This document shows, piece after piece, positions 20,487 to 28,366 of a stretch of DNA of 64,000 bases. Under the pieces are notes generated by a model. It saw nothing but the letters and a program-made list of their open reading frames with translations. It did no database searches and had not been told where the DNA came from. Numbering within the stretch: the stretch's first letter is position 1; every line of letters starts with the position of its first letter. Origin of the DNA: Ideonella sp. (lineage in GTDB: Bacteria > Pseudomonadota > Gammaproteobacteria > Burkholderiales > Burkholderiaceae_C); contig JADKIA010000003.1 in the NCBI GenBank assembly GCA_016721465.1, forward strand, positions 310,001 through 374,000, written 5' to 3'. The position numbers and the translations under genes are program-made.

Positions 20487-22024
20487 ATGAGCACCGCACA
20501 CTCCAACCCGGCCGACCTGGCCACGCCTGCCAGCCCCTTCGACCTGTTGATCGCTGGCGGCACCGTGATCGACGGCACCAAAGCCCCACGATTCGACGCC
20601 GACGTGGGCATCACCGCCGGGCGCATCGTCGCCATCGGCGACCTGGCGGGCCATGCCGCCCTGCAGACGCTCGACGCCAGCGGTCGCATCGTGGCGCCGG
20701 GCTTCATCGACAGCCACACCCACGATGACCACGCCTTGCTCGCGCAGCCGGCCATGGCGTTCAAGGTGTCGCAGGGTGTCACCACCGTGGTCACCGGCAA
20801 CTGCGGCATCAGCATGGCACCGCTGCGCCCGGGCGGGCCGCTGCCGGCGCCACTGAATCTGCTGGACGTGGCCGCCCATGCGCCGTTCGAGACCTTTGCC
20901 GCCTTCCTGCAGGCACTGCGCGATGCGCCGGCTGCGGTGAACGTGGTGCCCATGGTGGGCCACACCACGCTGCGCGTGACGGCCATGGCCGACCTGCAGC
21001 GCAGCGCCACGGCCGACGAGATCGCCGTCATGCGCTCGCTGCTGCAGGAGGCGCTGGACGCCGGCGCGGTGGGCCTGTCCACCGGCACCTTCTACCCGCC
21101 CGCGGCGGCGGCCAGCACCGAGGAGATCATCGGGCTGGGCCGTGCGCTCACCGGCAGTGGCGCGCTCTATGCCACGCACCTGCGCGACGAGGCCGATGAG
21201 GTGATGTCGGCCATGGACGAAGCCTTCCGCATCGGCCGCGAGCTGGACGTGCCGGTGGTGCTCTCGCACCCTAAGTGCAGCAGCCGCGCAACTTCGGCCT
21301 GTCCGAGACGACGCTGGCCCATGTGCGCCGGACCATGCAGTGTCAGTGCGTGTCCTTGGATTGTTATCCCTACACCGCCGGCTCGACGATGATCCGCACC
21401 GACCGCGGCCTGATCGACGGCCGGGTGCTGATTGCCTCCAGCGTGCCGCACCCCGAATGCGCCGGCCGCGACCTGGCCGAGATCGCCGCCGAATGGGGCC
21501 TGCCGCGCGACGAGGCCGCGCGCCGCCTGCAGCCCGGCAGCGCGATCTACTTCATGATGGACGAGGGCGACGTGCAACGCATCCTGGCCTTCGACGAGAC
21601 CATGATCGGCTCGGACGGCATCCCCGTGGGCGAGATGCCCCACCCACGGCTGTGGGGCACCTTCCCGCGCGTGCTGGGGCACTACAGCCGCGAGCTGGGC
21701 CTGTTTCCGCTGGAGACGGCGGTGTGGAAGATGACCGGCCTGACCGCGCGCAACTTCGGCCTGCACGAGCGCGGTGTGCTGGCCGTCGGTCGCCCGGCCG
21801 ACGTGGTGGTGTTCGACCCTGACCGCGTCATCGACACCGCCACCTACGAGGCCCCGCAGCGCGCGGCCGACGGCATCGACGCCGTGATCGTCAATGGCGC
21901 CATCACCTGGCGCCAGGGTGTGCACAGCGGGGCGCGCGCAGGGCAGGTCATCGTGCGCGATGCAACGGGTGCCGGCAGCGGCGCCCCGACCAAGTCGGCC
22001 GGGGCGACACCCTCAGGGGTGTAA
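20487..22024 (+). pseudogene. D-aminoacylase / N-acyl-D-amino-acid deacylase, interrupted by a frameshift
   Basis: The family removes the acyl group from N-acyl-D-amino acids. The N-terminal half (frame from ATG 20487) has DLLIAGGTVIDGT, the metal-binding FIDSHTHDDHAL, TTVVTGNCGIS (ligand Cys), GLSTGTFYPP and YATHLRDE. The frame breaks near 21286, just after LSHPKCSS, and resumes in another frame with RNFGLSETTLAH, MIGSDGIP (conserved Asp) and the C-terminal strand GVLAVGRPADVVVFDPD, stopping at 22024. One missing C in the run at 21284-21287 restores a full protein of ~512 residues. The usual HHK motif reads HPK here. It is either a sequence error or a young pseudogene. Confidence 0.85.
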
Positions 22025-22134
22025 GTCCCGAGCACTGGCCCGGCGCAGGCAGACCACAATGCGGGCAGGGCCTTCGCCCGCGCGGCCCGCCGCGCGTCGA
22101 AGGCGTGCCCATCGATCCCGTGCAAGGCAGACCC

Positions 22135-23730
22135 ATGACGCTTCACCGCAGAACCCTGGCCCGCGCGGCCCTGCTCGCCCTGGTGGCTGGCGCCACCTTC
22201 GCGTCCAGCACCGCTTTCGCGCAGAACAACGTGCTGCGCATCGTGCCGCACTCCAACCTGGCCATCCTCGACCCGATCTGGACCACCGCCTACATGAGCC
22301 GCAACCACGGCTACATGGTCTACGACACGCTTTTCGGCACCGACGAGAAAAGCCAGATCAAGCCGCAGATGGTGGAGAGCTGGACCGAGAGCGCCGACCA
22401 CCGCCTCTGGACCTTCAAGCTGCGCAAGGGTCTCGAATTCCACGACGGCAAGCCCGTCACCAGCGAGGACGTGGTCGCGTCCTTGGCGCGTTGGGGCAAG
22501 CGCGACGCGATGGGCTCGGCGCTGATGCAGTTCGTGCAGCGCATGGACACGCCGGCACCCGACACCTTCCGCATCTTCCTGGGCGAGGCCTGCGGCTTTG
22601 TGCTCGAAGCGCTGGGCAAGCCCTCGTCCAACGTACCCTTCATCATGCCCAGGCGCGTGGCCGAGACCGACGCCTTCAAGCAGATCGAGGATTTCACCGG
22701 ATCCGGGCCCTACATCTTCAAGAAGGACGAGTTCAAGCCCGGCGACAAGGCCGTGTACCTGAAGAACGCGAAGTACCAGCCACGCAGCGAGCCGCCCTCG
22801 GGCACGGCGGGCGGCAAGCGCGTCTACGTTGACCGCGTGGAATGGAACCTGGCGCTGCGCGATGCGCAGGCGCAGGTGAACGCACTGCAGAAGGGCGAGG
22901 TCGACATCGTCGAGCAACTCTCCTTCGACCACTACGAGACCGTGAAGGCCGACCCCAAGCTGCAGATTCCCAAGGTGGCCAACCTGGGCCTGCAGTACAT
23001 GGCGCGCTTCAACCACCTGCACAAGCCCTTCGACAACGTGAAGGTGCGCCAGGCAGCGCTGGCCGCCTTCGCGCAGGAGCCTTTCCTGCGCGCCCAGGTG
23101 GGCGTGAAGGCGCTGTACCGCACCTGCCCCTCGATGTTCATGTGCGGCACGCCCTACGGCAGCGCCACCGGCAGCGACATCCAGAGCAAGAGCAACATGA
23201 AGAAGGCACAGGAGCTGCTCAAGGCCTCGGGCTACGATGGCACGCCGGTGGTGCTGATGAAGCCCACCGACCTGGCCGCGATCCAGAAGCTGCCCGACGT
23301 GGCTGCTCAGTTGATGCGCCAGGCCGGCTTCAAGGTGGATCTGCAGGCCATGGATTGGCAGACCCTGGTGGGCCGCCGTGCCAAGAAGGACGCACCGGAC
23401 AAGGGCGGCTGGAACATGCTGATCACCGGCTGGCAGGCGCACGACGTGTGGAACCCCATCGCCAACCCGACCATGGACACGCGCGGCGAGAAATCCGGCT
23501 GGTTCGGCTGGGCCAAGGACGAGCAGCTGATGGCCTTGCGCGATCAGTTCATGCGTGCCACCGATGAGGCCAGCAAGAAGAAGCTCGCCGACGCGGTGCA
23601 GACCCGCGCCTTCGAGATCGGCACCCATGCGCCCTTGGGCGAGGTGGACGTGCCCATGGCCGCCGGCAAGAACGTGAGCGGGTTCTTCGTGAGCAACGGG
23701 CACCTGTACTGGAACCTGAAGAAGAACTGA
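22135..23730 (+). CDS. Peptide-type ABC transporter substrate-binding protein, orphan copy
   Basis: SBP family 5 receptor of 531 residues from ATG 22135 (AAGG about 7 nt upstream), with a Sec-type signal peptide (RRTLARAALLALVAGATFAS, cleavage after AFA). The body has LRIVPHSNLAILDPIWTTAY, GLEFHDGKPVTSEDVVASL and GSGPYIFKKDEFKPGDKA. It is strikingly similar over its whole length to the receptor at 53372-54943, which heads a complete importer, while this copy has no permease or ATPase next to it. It follows the D-aminoacylase by about 110 bp. It probably hands its ligand to the distant permeases. Confidence 0.88.
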   Translation: MTLHRRTLARAALLALVAGATFASSTAFAQNNVLRIVPHSNLAILDPIWTTAYMSRNHGYMVYDTLFGTDEKSQIKPQMVESWTESADHRLWTFKLRKGLEFHDGKPVTSEDVVASLARWGKRDAMGSALMQFVQRMDTPAPDTFRIFLGEACGFVLEALGKPSSNVPFIMPRRVAETDAFKQIEDFTGSGPYIFKKDEFKPGDKAVYLKNAKYQPRSEPPSGTAGGKRVYVDRVEWNLALRDAQAQVNALQKGEVDIVEQLSFDHYETVKADPKLQIPKVANLGLQYMARFNHLHKPFDNVKVRQAALAAFAQEPFLRAQVGVKALYRTCPSMFMCGTPYGSATGSDIQSKSNMKKAQELLKASGYDGTPVVLMKPTDLAAIQKLPDVAAQLMRQAGFKVDLQAMDWQTLVGRRAKKDAPDKGGWNMLITGWQAHDVWNPIANPTMDTRGEKSGWFGWAKDEQLMALRDQFMRATDEASKKKLADAVQTRAFEIGTHAPLGEVDVPMAAGKNVSGFFVSNGHLYWNLKKN

Positions 23731-23748
23731 GCCCGCACGCGCCTGCCG

Positions 23749-23762
23749 TTGATGTAAATCAG
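23749..23762. promoter_or_regulatory. Candidate FNR/ANR-type binding site
   Basis: TTGATGTAAATCAG matches the FNR/ANR consensus TTGAY-N4-RTCAA at 9 of 10 fixed positions. It lies 97 bp upstream of the CBS-protein start at 23859, in a 128-bp intergenic space. The spacing suits an oxygen-responsive activator site with the transcription start about 40 bp downstream. Function is inferred only. Confidence 0.5.
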
Positions 23763-23858
23763 AACGGCCCGGGCGCTTGTCCGACAGGCTACGCCCGCAG
23801 TGGGTCCTGGTGTCGGTGCGAGCTGATTGCGCATCCGATGCTCCCCGAGGAGACGGCG

Positions 23859-24290
23859 ATGCTGAACCTGTTGGTGCGTGAAGTGATGGACCAGGACAAG
23901 ACCCACGTCCTGGCCCCCGATGTGACGGTGAGCGCGGCGGCCAGCTTCATGGCCGCCGAGAGCATCGGCGCGGTGATGGTGGTCGACCAGGGGGAGCTCA
24001 TCGGCATCTTCACCGAGCGCGACGCGCTGTACCGTGTCATCGCCAAGGGGATGGATCCGCATGCCACACCGCTGCGCGAGGTGATGACGCCCGAGCCCTT
24101 CACCATCGCGCCGCACAAGACCTATGGCCACGCGCTGGTGCTGATGCAGGAAAACGGCTTCCGCCACGTGCCGGTGATCGAGGACGGAAAACCCATCGGC
24201 ATCGTGTCGGCGCGCAATGCGATGGACCCGGAGCTGGAGGAGTTCGCCTCCGAGGCGCAGCGGCGCAAGTTCCTGCGCGATCAGAGCTGA
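23859..24290 (+). CDS. Tandem CBS-domain protein
   Basis: Small cytoplasmic regulatory protein made of one pair of CBS domains, which usually bind adenine nucleotides. The 143-residue product from ATG 23859 is preferred over ATG 23838 because GAGGAG lies 6 nt before it. CBS1 covers about residues 5-65 (LVREVMDQDKTHVLAPDVTV, IGAVMVVDQGELIGIFTERD). CBS2 covers about 70-130 (PLREVMTPEPFTIAPHKT, GFRHVPVIEDGKPIGIVSAR). No enzymatic domain is fused. The FNR-like site upstream suggests induction at low oxygen. The ligand and partner are unknown. Confidence 0.9.
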   Translation: MLNLLVREVMDQDKTHVLAPDVTVSAAASFMAAESIGAVMVVDQGELIGIFTERDALYRVIAKGMDPHATPLREVMTPEPFTIAPHKTYGHALVLMQENGFRHVPVIEDGKPIGIVSARNAMDPELEEFASEAQRRKFLRDQS

Positions 24291-24426
24291 AGGCTTGCAC
24301 GGCCCCTCGGCGCAGCCGGAGGGCCGCTGCGAAGCACGCTGGTCGCTGCAAGCGGGCCAGCCAGGGGCTGCGTGCACGGCCCAGAACCCGTACCATGGTC
24401 GGGTACTCAAACGGAGGCGTGAAGCA

Positions 24427-25155
24427 ATGGATGCGATTTCGAGTGGCGGCAACGGGCCGCGCGTGGTCGATGCAGGCCGCGGCCTGGGCTGGTGGGTGGA
24501 CGCCTGGGCGCTGTTCATGCGCAACCCGGGCATGTGGGTGGTGTTCGGGGTGGTCTGCTTCGTGCTCTTCGTGGTGCTGAGCTTCATCCCCTTCCTCGGC
24601 AGCCTGGTGGTGGCGCTGCTGTCGCCGGTGCTGATGGCCGGCTGGCTGATCGCCGCGCGCAAGCTCGAGGCCGGCGGCACGCTGGAGGTGGGCGACCTGT
24701 TCTCGGCCTTCAAGAGCCACCTCAACCCCTTGATGGTCCTGGGGGCGTTGCTGCTGGGCGTCACCATCGTGATCGGCTTGATGGCCGGGATGCTGGGCGT
24801 GGGCGCCGCCGCCGGCCTTGGCATCGGCGGCGCGCGCGGCAGTGCGGCGGGCATGATGGCCGGCCTGGGCGCGGGCATGCTGGCGGTGCTGCTGATGCTG
24901 GTGGTGGGTTTCCTGGTGGGCATGGCGATCTGGTTCGCGCCGGCGCTGGTGGTGTTCCGCAACATGGCGCCGATCGATGCGGCCAAGGCCAGCTTTGCCG
25001 CCAGCCTGAAGAACGTGATGGCGTTCCTGGTCTTCGGCGCGATCTACATCGTGGCCGCGATCGTCGCGTCCATTCCCTTTGGCCTGGGCTGGCTGGTGCT
25101 GGTGCCGCTGCTGGCGCTGTGCGCGTACCTTTCGTACAAGGAAGTGTTCGAGTAG
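24427..25155 (+). CDS. BPSS1780-type polytopic membrane protein, unknown function
   Basis: A 242-residue inner-membrane protein from ATG 24427 with GGAGG at a spacing of 9. It opens with GRGLGWWVDAWALFMRNPGMW, typical of the BPSS1780 family of Burkholderiales, then has about five or six hydrophobic helices. A Gly/Ala-rich central part (AAAGLGIGGARGSAAGMMAG) resembles glycine-zipper packing. A cytoplasmic amphipathic segment (MAPIDAAKASFAASLKN) precedes the last helices. The family has no established role. It is probably monocistronic; the region after it carries a palindromic repeat. Confidence 0.8.
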   Translation: MDAISSGGNGPRVVDAGRGLGWWVDAWALFMRNPGMWVVFGVVCFVLFVVLSFIPFLGSLVVALLSPVLMAGWLIAARKLEAGGTLEVGDLFSAFKSHLNPLMVLGALLLGVTIVIGLMAGMLGVGAAAGLGIGGARGSAAGMMAGLGAGMLAVLLMLVVGFLVGMAIWFAPALVVFRNMAPIDAAKASFAASLKNVMAFLVFGAIYIVAAIVASIPFGLGWLVLVPLLALCAYLSYKEVFE

Positions 25156-25313
25156 GGCGGGCCACGCGGCCCGGGCCGCGTCGTTCAGCCGATGGGTGGC
25201 TGAACGACTTGCGCGCGTGCGCAGCCTCAGCGGCACGCCTTGAACTCGGCCATCGGCGCCCGCCGAGGCTGGCGGGGGCAAGCTTGAGCAGGGGTTTGCT
25301 GAAGCTGCCGATG

Positions 25314-25395
25314 CTCTCAAGCAAATGTGGCTCCGCCACTTTGCTTGATCCCCACGGGGGACGGGCGCCGCATGGCGGCGTCCTTGGGGCGCTCA
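25314..25395. repeat. REP-like palindromic intergenic element
   Basis: Contains a long hairpin (CAAGCAAATGTGGC / GCCACTTTGCTTG, about 25319-25348), then CCCCACGGGGG and a GCGCCGC-ATG-GCGGCG palindrome, ending just inside the 3' end of the hemerythrin gene. The layout resembles the elements at 7738, 55953 and 57003. It lies between two convergent genes, so it may also act as a bidirectional terminator, although no T run is present. Confidence 0.6.
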
Positions 25396-25839
25396 GGACG
25401 CGTTCCCACCTGCAAGAACGGCGCGCAGCTGTCCAGCCGAGCCCTTGATGTGGCCAAGGCACCAAAGCGCGAGAAAGCGCTGAAGCTCCAGCCGGTCGAA
25501 GTTCTCGGTGGTGGCAATCTCGCCAGCGAGATACTCGAACTCATCGCACTCGATTCGATGGTCTTCGAGGTCGGCACAGCCGCAACGCGCCAGCAGCGCG
25601 GCTTCGGTCTCGAAGTGCTCGCGCGCCAGCGCCTTGAGCCGATCGAAGTCCTGATCGAAGCTGCGATCACTGCGCTCACCGGCCTCGGCGAGGCAGTGAT
25701 CGGCGAGGCAGTGATCGGCGAGCAGACTGCACTGGCTCAGCAGGCCCTGGTGTTGAGCGTCGATGAGTTCGTGGCCGACGCTGAAGTCCGGCTCCCACGG
25801 CACACGAATTGGCATGGCCTGGTCTGCTGCGGCAGGCAT
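25393..25839 (-). CDS. Bacteriohemerythrin-like protein with altered metal ligands
   Basis: Four-helix-bundle family that binds O2 at a di-iron site. The 148-residue product starts at ATG 25839, 4 nt after the upstream gene's stop. Recognisable parts are VGHELIDAQHQ (helix A His), EHFETEA (His and Glu of helix B), DHRIEC on helix C and CLGHIKGSA on helix D. Two usual ligands are replaced: the second His of the helix C HxxxH is Cys, and the bridging Asp of HxxxxD is Ala. A 15-bp duplication gives ADHCLADHCL. It may be an iron-poor or sensor variant rather than an O2 carrier. It closes a minus-strand cluster with the respiratory module. Confidence 0.75.
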   Translation of the reverse strand: MPAAADQAMPIRVPWEPDFSVGHELIDAQHQGLLSQCSLLADHCLADHCLAEAGERSDRSFDQDFDRLKALAREHFETEAALLARCGCADLEDHRIECDEFEYLAGEIATTENFDRLELQRFLALWCLGHIKGSAGQLRAVLAGGNAS

Positions 25840-25843
25840 TGGC

Positions 25844-26116
25844 TCAGAAACCCAGCGACTCGACGACCGCCACGAGGTCGGCAAAGCTGCCCGCATTGAG
25901 CTTGGCCGCCAGCGCCACCTTGTCCAGGCCAACGCACTCGAAGCGGGTCAATTCGACCTCCATGGGCAGTTCGCGAATCTCCAGCGCAGACATGAATCCG
26001 ATCTGGCAGATGTGGGCGATGCACTGGCGTTCCGGCTCGGAGAGTTCCAGGCCGTGATGCCGCATGAGTTCAAGGTAGCGCTCTGCCGTGCGGTTGAGCT
26101 TGCCACTGATCTCCAT
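25844..26116 (-). CDS. Small protein of 90 residues, unknown
   Basis: Starts at ATG 26116 with an AGAAGAA purine stretch upstream. The product is acidic to neutral, predicted helical, with no signal peptide. It opens MEISGKLNRTAERYLELMRH and has an internal CIAHICQIGFMSALEIRELP segment with two Cys four residues apart. It is separated by 4 nt from the hemerythrin-like gene, so the two are cotranscribed and probably act together. It follows the tetraheme cytochrome gene by 168 bp on the same strand. No family was recognised. Confidence 0.65.
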   Translation of the reverse strand: MEISGKLNRTAERYLELMRHHGLELSEPERQCIAHICQIGFMSALEIRELPMEVELTRFECVGLDKVALAAKLNAGSFADLVAVVESLGF

Positions 26117-26284
26117 GGTGTTCTTCTGGCCCGCGGTGAGGATGGCCAGCGGCGGCCCGAAGAAGATCGGGGTCTTGCCGACGTTTCGCGTCTGTTCGTC
26201 GCGCGTCAGGGCCGGGGCGATCCACGTGGGGTCGCCCCGGACCGGTCTGCCTGCTCGGGTGAATCCGGCATCAGCGTGTGGCCA

Positions 26285-27112
26285 TCAGTGTTGCGCAATC
26301 GGATGCGTCAATTCGAACTTCGCGTCCTTCATGCCCTTGGGCAACTGGGGCGGCGACTCCGGCTGAATCTGGACGAAGCCCTTGTTGCGCGCGCCATCCT
26401 GCACGTTGTGCGGGCTGTGGCATTCGGTGCAGGTGAACCAGCGCTTCTTGCCCGTGCTGGTGAACTCGCCGATGCGCTTGCCGTGAATGCCGTCGCGCCA
26501 ATCGCGCAGCTTGTCGCCATGGCACTTGCCGCACAGCAGTTGCGGCTGATCGAAGCTGATCGGATCGCCGAAGTGGTCGACGAACATGTTGCGCTTGGTC
26601 GAGTGATGGCAATCGAGGCACCAGATGCGGCCGCGGCCGTGCTGGAAATCCTTGGCATCGGGAAACATCGCTTCCATGGTCGGGATCGGCACCGGCCGGT
26701 TGTCCTTCGGAAAGCCCTTCGGATAAGTGCCGTTGTGGCAGGCCGTGCTGCACTGTGCCAGCAGGTTCATCTTCGCGGAGCGCGGCTTGACGACGGCTTT
26801 GCCTTCGGGAATGTTGTCCAGCTGCGGCATCTTGCCCATGGGCACGGTGCCGTCGTAAGGGTCGCCGTACCACAGCGCCGCGCCGGTCGTCGGCGAGCAC
26901 TTCACGTTGGGAAGGCCCGGCTTGATTTCGCGCTGGGTGACTTCCGAAGCGCCCTTGCGGCTTTCGAAGCAGACCACTTCCGCCGGTGCAGACGCTGCCG
27001 GCGTTGCGGGCGTGGCGGCGGTGCCGGCAACAGGCTTGTCCTGGGCGACGACGGACAACAGGGCCGCGGCGCAGAGCACCAGAACGACGGCAGGCAAGGC
27101 AAAACGTTTCAT
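26285..27112 (-). CDS. Periplasmic tetraheme c-type cytochrome, one CX3CH site
   Basis: Electron-carrier subunit of the respiratory module. The 275-residue product starts at ATG 27112 (GAGG at spacing 8), preferred over the GTG at 27121. It has a Sec signal peptide (MKRFALPAVVLVLCAAALL). Four heme c attachment motifs are visible: CSTACH (Cys121, a CX3CH variant), CLDCH (Cys165), CGKCH and CTECH, plus two further Cys near the N-terminus (VVCFES, VKCSPT). It is followed by His-rich segments able to supply distal ligands. It overlaps or abuts the NrfD-type gene. The closest functional analogues are the cytochrome subunits of Dsr/Nrf-type membrane complexes; the exact family is not certain. Confidence 0.85.
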   Translation of the reverse strand: MKRFALPAVVLVLCAAALLSVVAQDKPVAGTAATPATPAASAPAEVVCFESRKGASEVTQREIKPGLPNVKCSPTTGAALWYGDPYDGTVPMGKMPQLDNIPEGKAVVKPRSAKMNLLAQCSTACHNGTYPKGFPKDNRPVPIPTMEAMFPDAKDFQHGRGRIWCLDCHHSTKRNMFVDHFGDPISFDQPQLLCGKCHGDKLRDWRDGIHGKRIGEFTSTGKKRWFTCTECHSPHNVQDGARNKGFVQIQPESPPQLPKGMKDAKFELTHPIAQH

Positions 27113-27122
27113 GATCGTCACC

Positions 27123-28355
27123 TCACTTCGCCGCCACGGCCTGGGTCGTGCCGGGGCCGGTGCCGAACTTGATGTCGCCCAGCAGGATGCCGATGGCGCC
27201 CTTGAGCAGGATGGTCAGGATGAAGAAGCCGAAGGCCCAGATGCCCAGCGTCATCAACCATTCGACGAAGGTCGGGAAATACTCGCTGACTTCGCCGATC
27301 GGCGAGGGTATGAAACCGGGAACGATCAGGCCCATGCCTTTTTCGATCCAGATGCCGACGAAGGCCATGGCGCAGGGGATGGGTAGCCGCCCCATGTCGT
27401 TGCGGAAGGCCGGGATCATGAACAGCACGAAAGCACCGATCATCAGCACCACGGAACTCCAGAACCAGGGCACCAGGCCCGTCAGGCCGTGCAGGCCGAA
27501 CATCAGGTAGTACAGGCTGTTGGCGTGCTCGGTTCGGGCATACAACTCGATGACGACTTCCGACAGCGTCAGGAAGATCGCCAGGCCCAGGCACCAGATG
27601 ACGATGGTGGTGAGCAGCTTGATCGCGCTGTCCTCGATCCACATCTTCGTGTTCTTGCGGATGATCAGGAAGGCGATGACGATCAGCGCCGGGCCGGCTG
27701 CGAACGCGGTGGTGATGAAGCGGATCGGCATCATGCTGTGGAACCACATCGGACGCGCCGGGTTCACCGCGATCAGGAAGGCCGTGACGGTGTGGATGGA
27801 CAGGGCCCAGACGATCGAGATGTAGACCAGCGGCATGAAGATCTTCTGCTTCACCGGTTTGCCCGTGTACTTCGAGTAAAGGTAGTAGAAGCCAACGACG
27901 AAGTTGAGGATCAGGTAGCCGTTGAGCACCAGCACGTCCCAGCCCAGCATCGACGAGAAGCTGTAGATGCCCCAAGGCGGCACCATGTGCCACAGCCGCT
28001 CGGGCCGGCCCATGTGGGCGAAGACGAACATCATCACCATGATCACCGCCGAGATCGCCAGCATCTCGCCCAGCACGGTGACCTTGTGCAGGCCCTCGTG
28101 ATGGTAGACATAGGCCGGAAAAACGATGGTCACCGCCCCGGCGGCCACGCCGACCAGGAAGACCAGATTGGCCAGGTACAGGCCGTCGTGGATCTGGCTG
28201 GTCATGCCGGTGACGATCAGGCCGTCGGTGTTCTGCAGGTAGAACACATACAGCATACCCACGATAAGCAGCGACAGCGCGCCCATCCAGGCGTAGAACT
28301 TCGTGCCGCCCTTGAGCACGTAACGCGCGTAGTCGAAAACGAATCTCGTCAGCAC
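27123..28355 (-). CDS. NrfD/DsrP/PsrC-family integral membrane quinone-interacting protein
   Basis: Polytopic inner-membrane subunit that exchanges electrons between the quinone pool and its Fe-S partner. The 410-residue product starts at GTG 28355 with GAGGAG 8 nt upstream. About ten hydrophobic helices are visible, including the characteristic ANLVFLVGVAAGAVTIVFPA stretch, HMGRPERLWHMVPPWG and SIHTVTAFLIAVNPARPMWF. These His/Arg/Pro landmarks are shared with DsrP-like proteins. It lies between the Fe-S gene (11 bp away) and the tetraheme cytochrome (4-bp overlap if the GTG start is used), so all three are one operon. The direction of electron flow cannot be told. Confidence 0.9.
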   Translation of the reverse strand: MLTRFVFDYARYVLKGGTKFYAWMGALSLLIVGMLYVFYLQNTDGLIVTGMTSQIHDGLYLANLVFLVGVAAGAVTIVFPAYVYHHEGLHKVTVLGEMLAISAVIMVMMFVFAHMGRPERLWHMVPPWGIYSFSSMLGWDVLVLNGYLILNFVVGFYYLYSKYTGKPVKQKIFMPLVYISIVWALSIHTVTAFLIAVNPARPMWFHSMMPIRFITTAFAAGPALIVIAFLIIRKNTKMWIEDSAIKLLTTIVIWCLGLAIFLTLSEVVIELYARTEHANSLYYLMFGLHGLTGLVPWFWSSVVLMIGAFVLFMIPAFRNDMGRLPIPCAMAFVGIWIEKGMGLIVPGFIPSPIGEVSEYFPTFVEWLMTLGIWAFGFFILTILLKGAIGILLGDIKFGTGPGTTQAVAAK

Positions 28356-28366
28356 GGTACGGCTCC

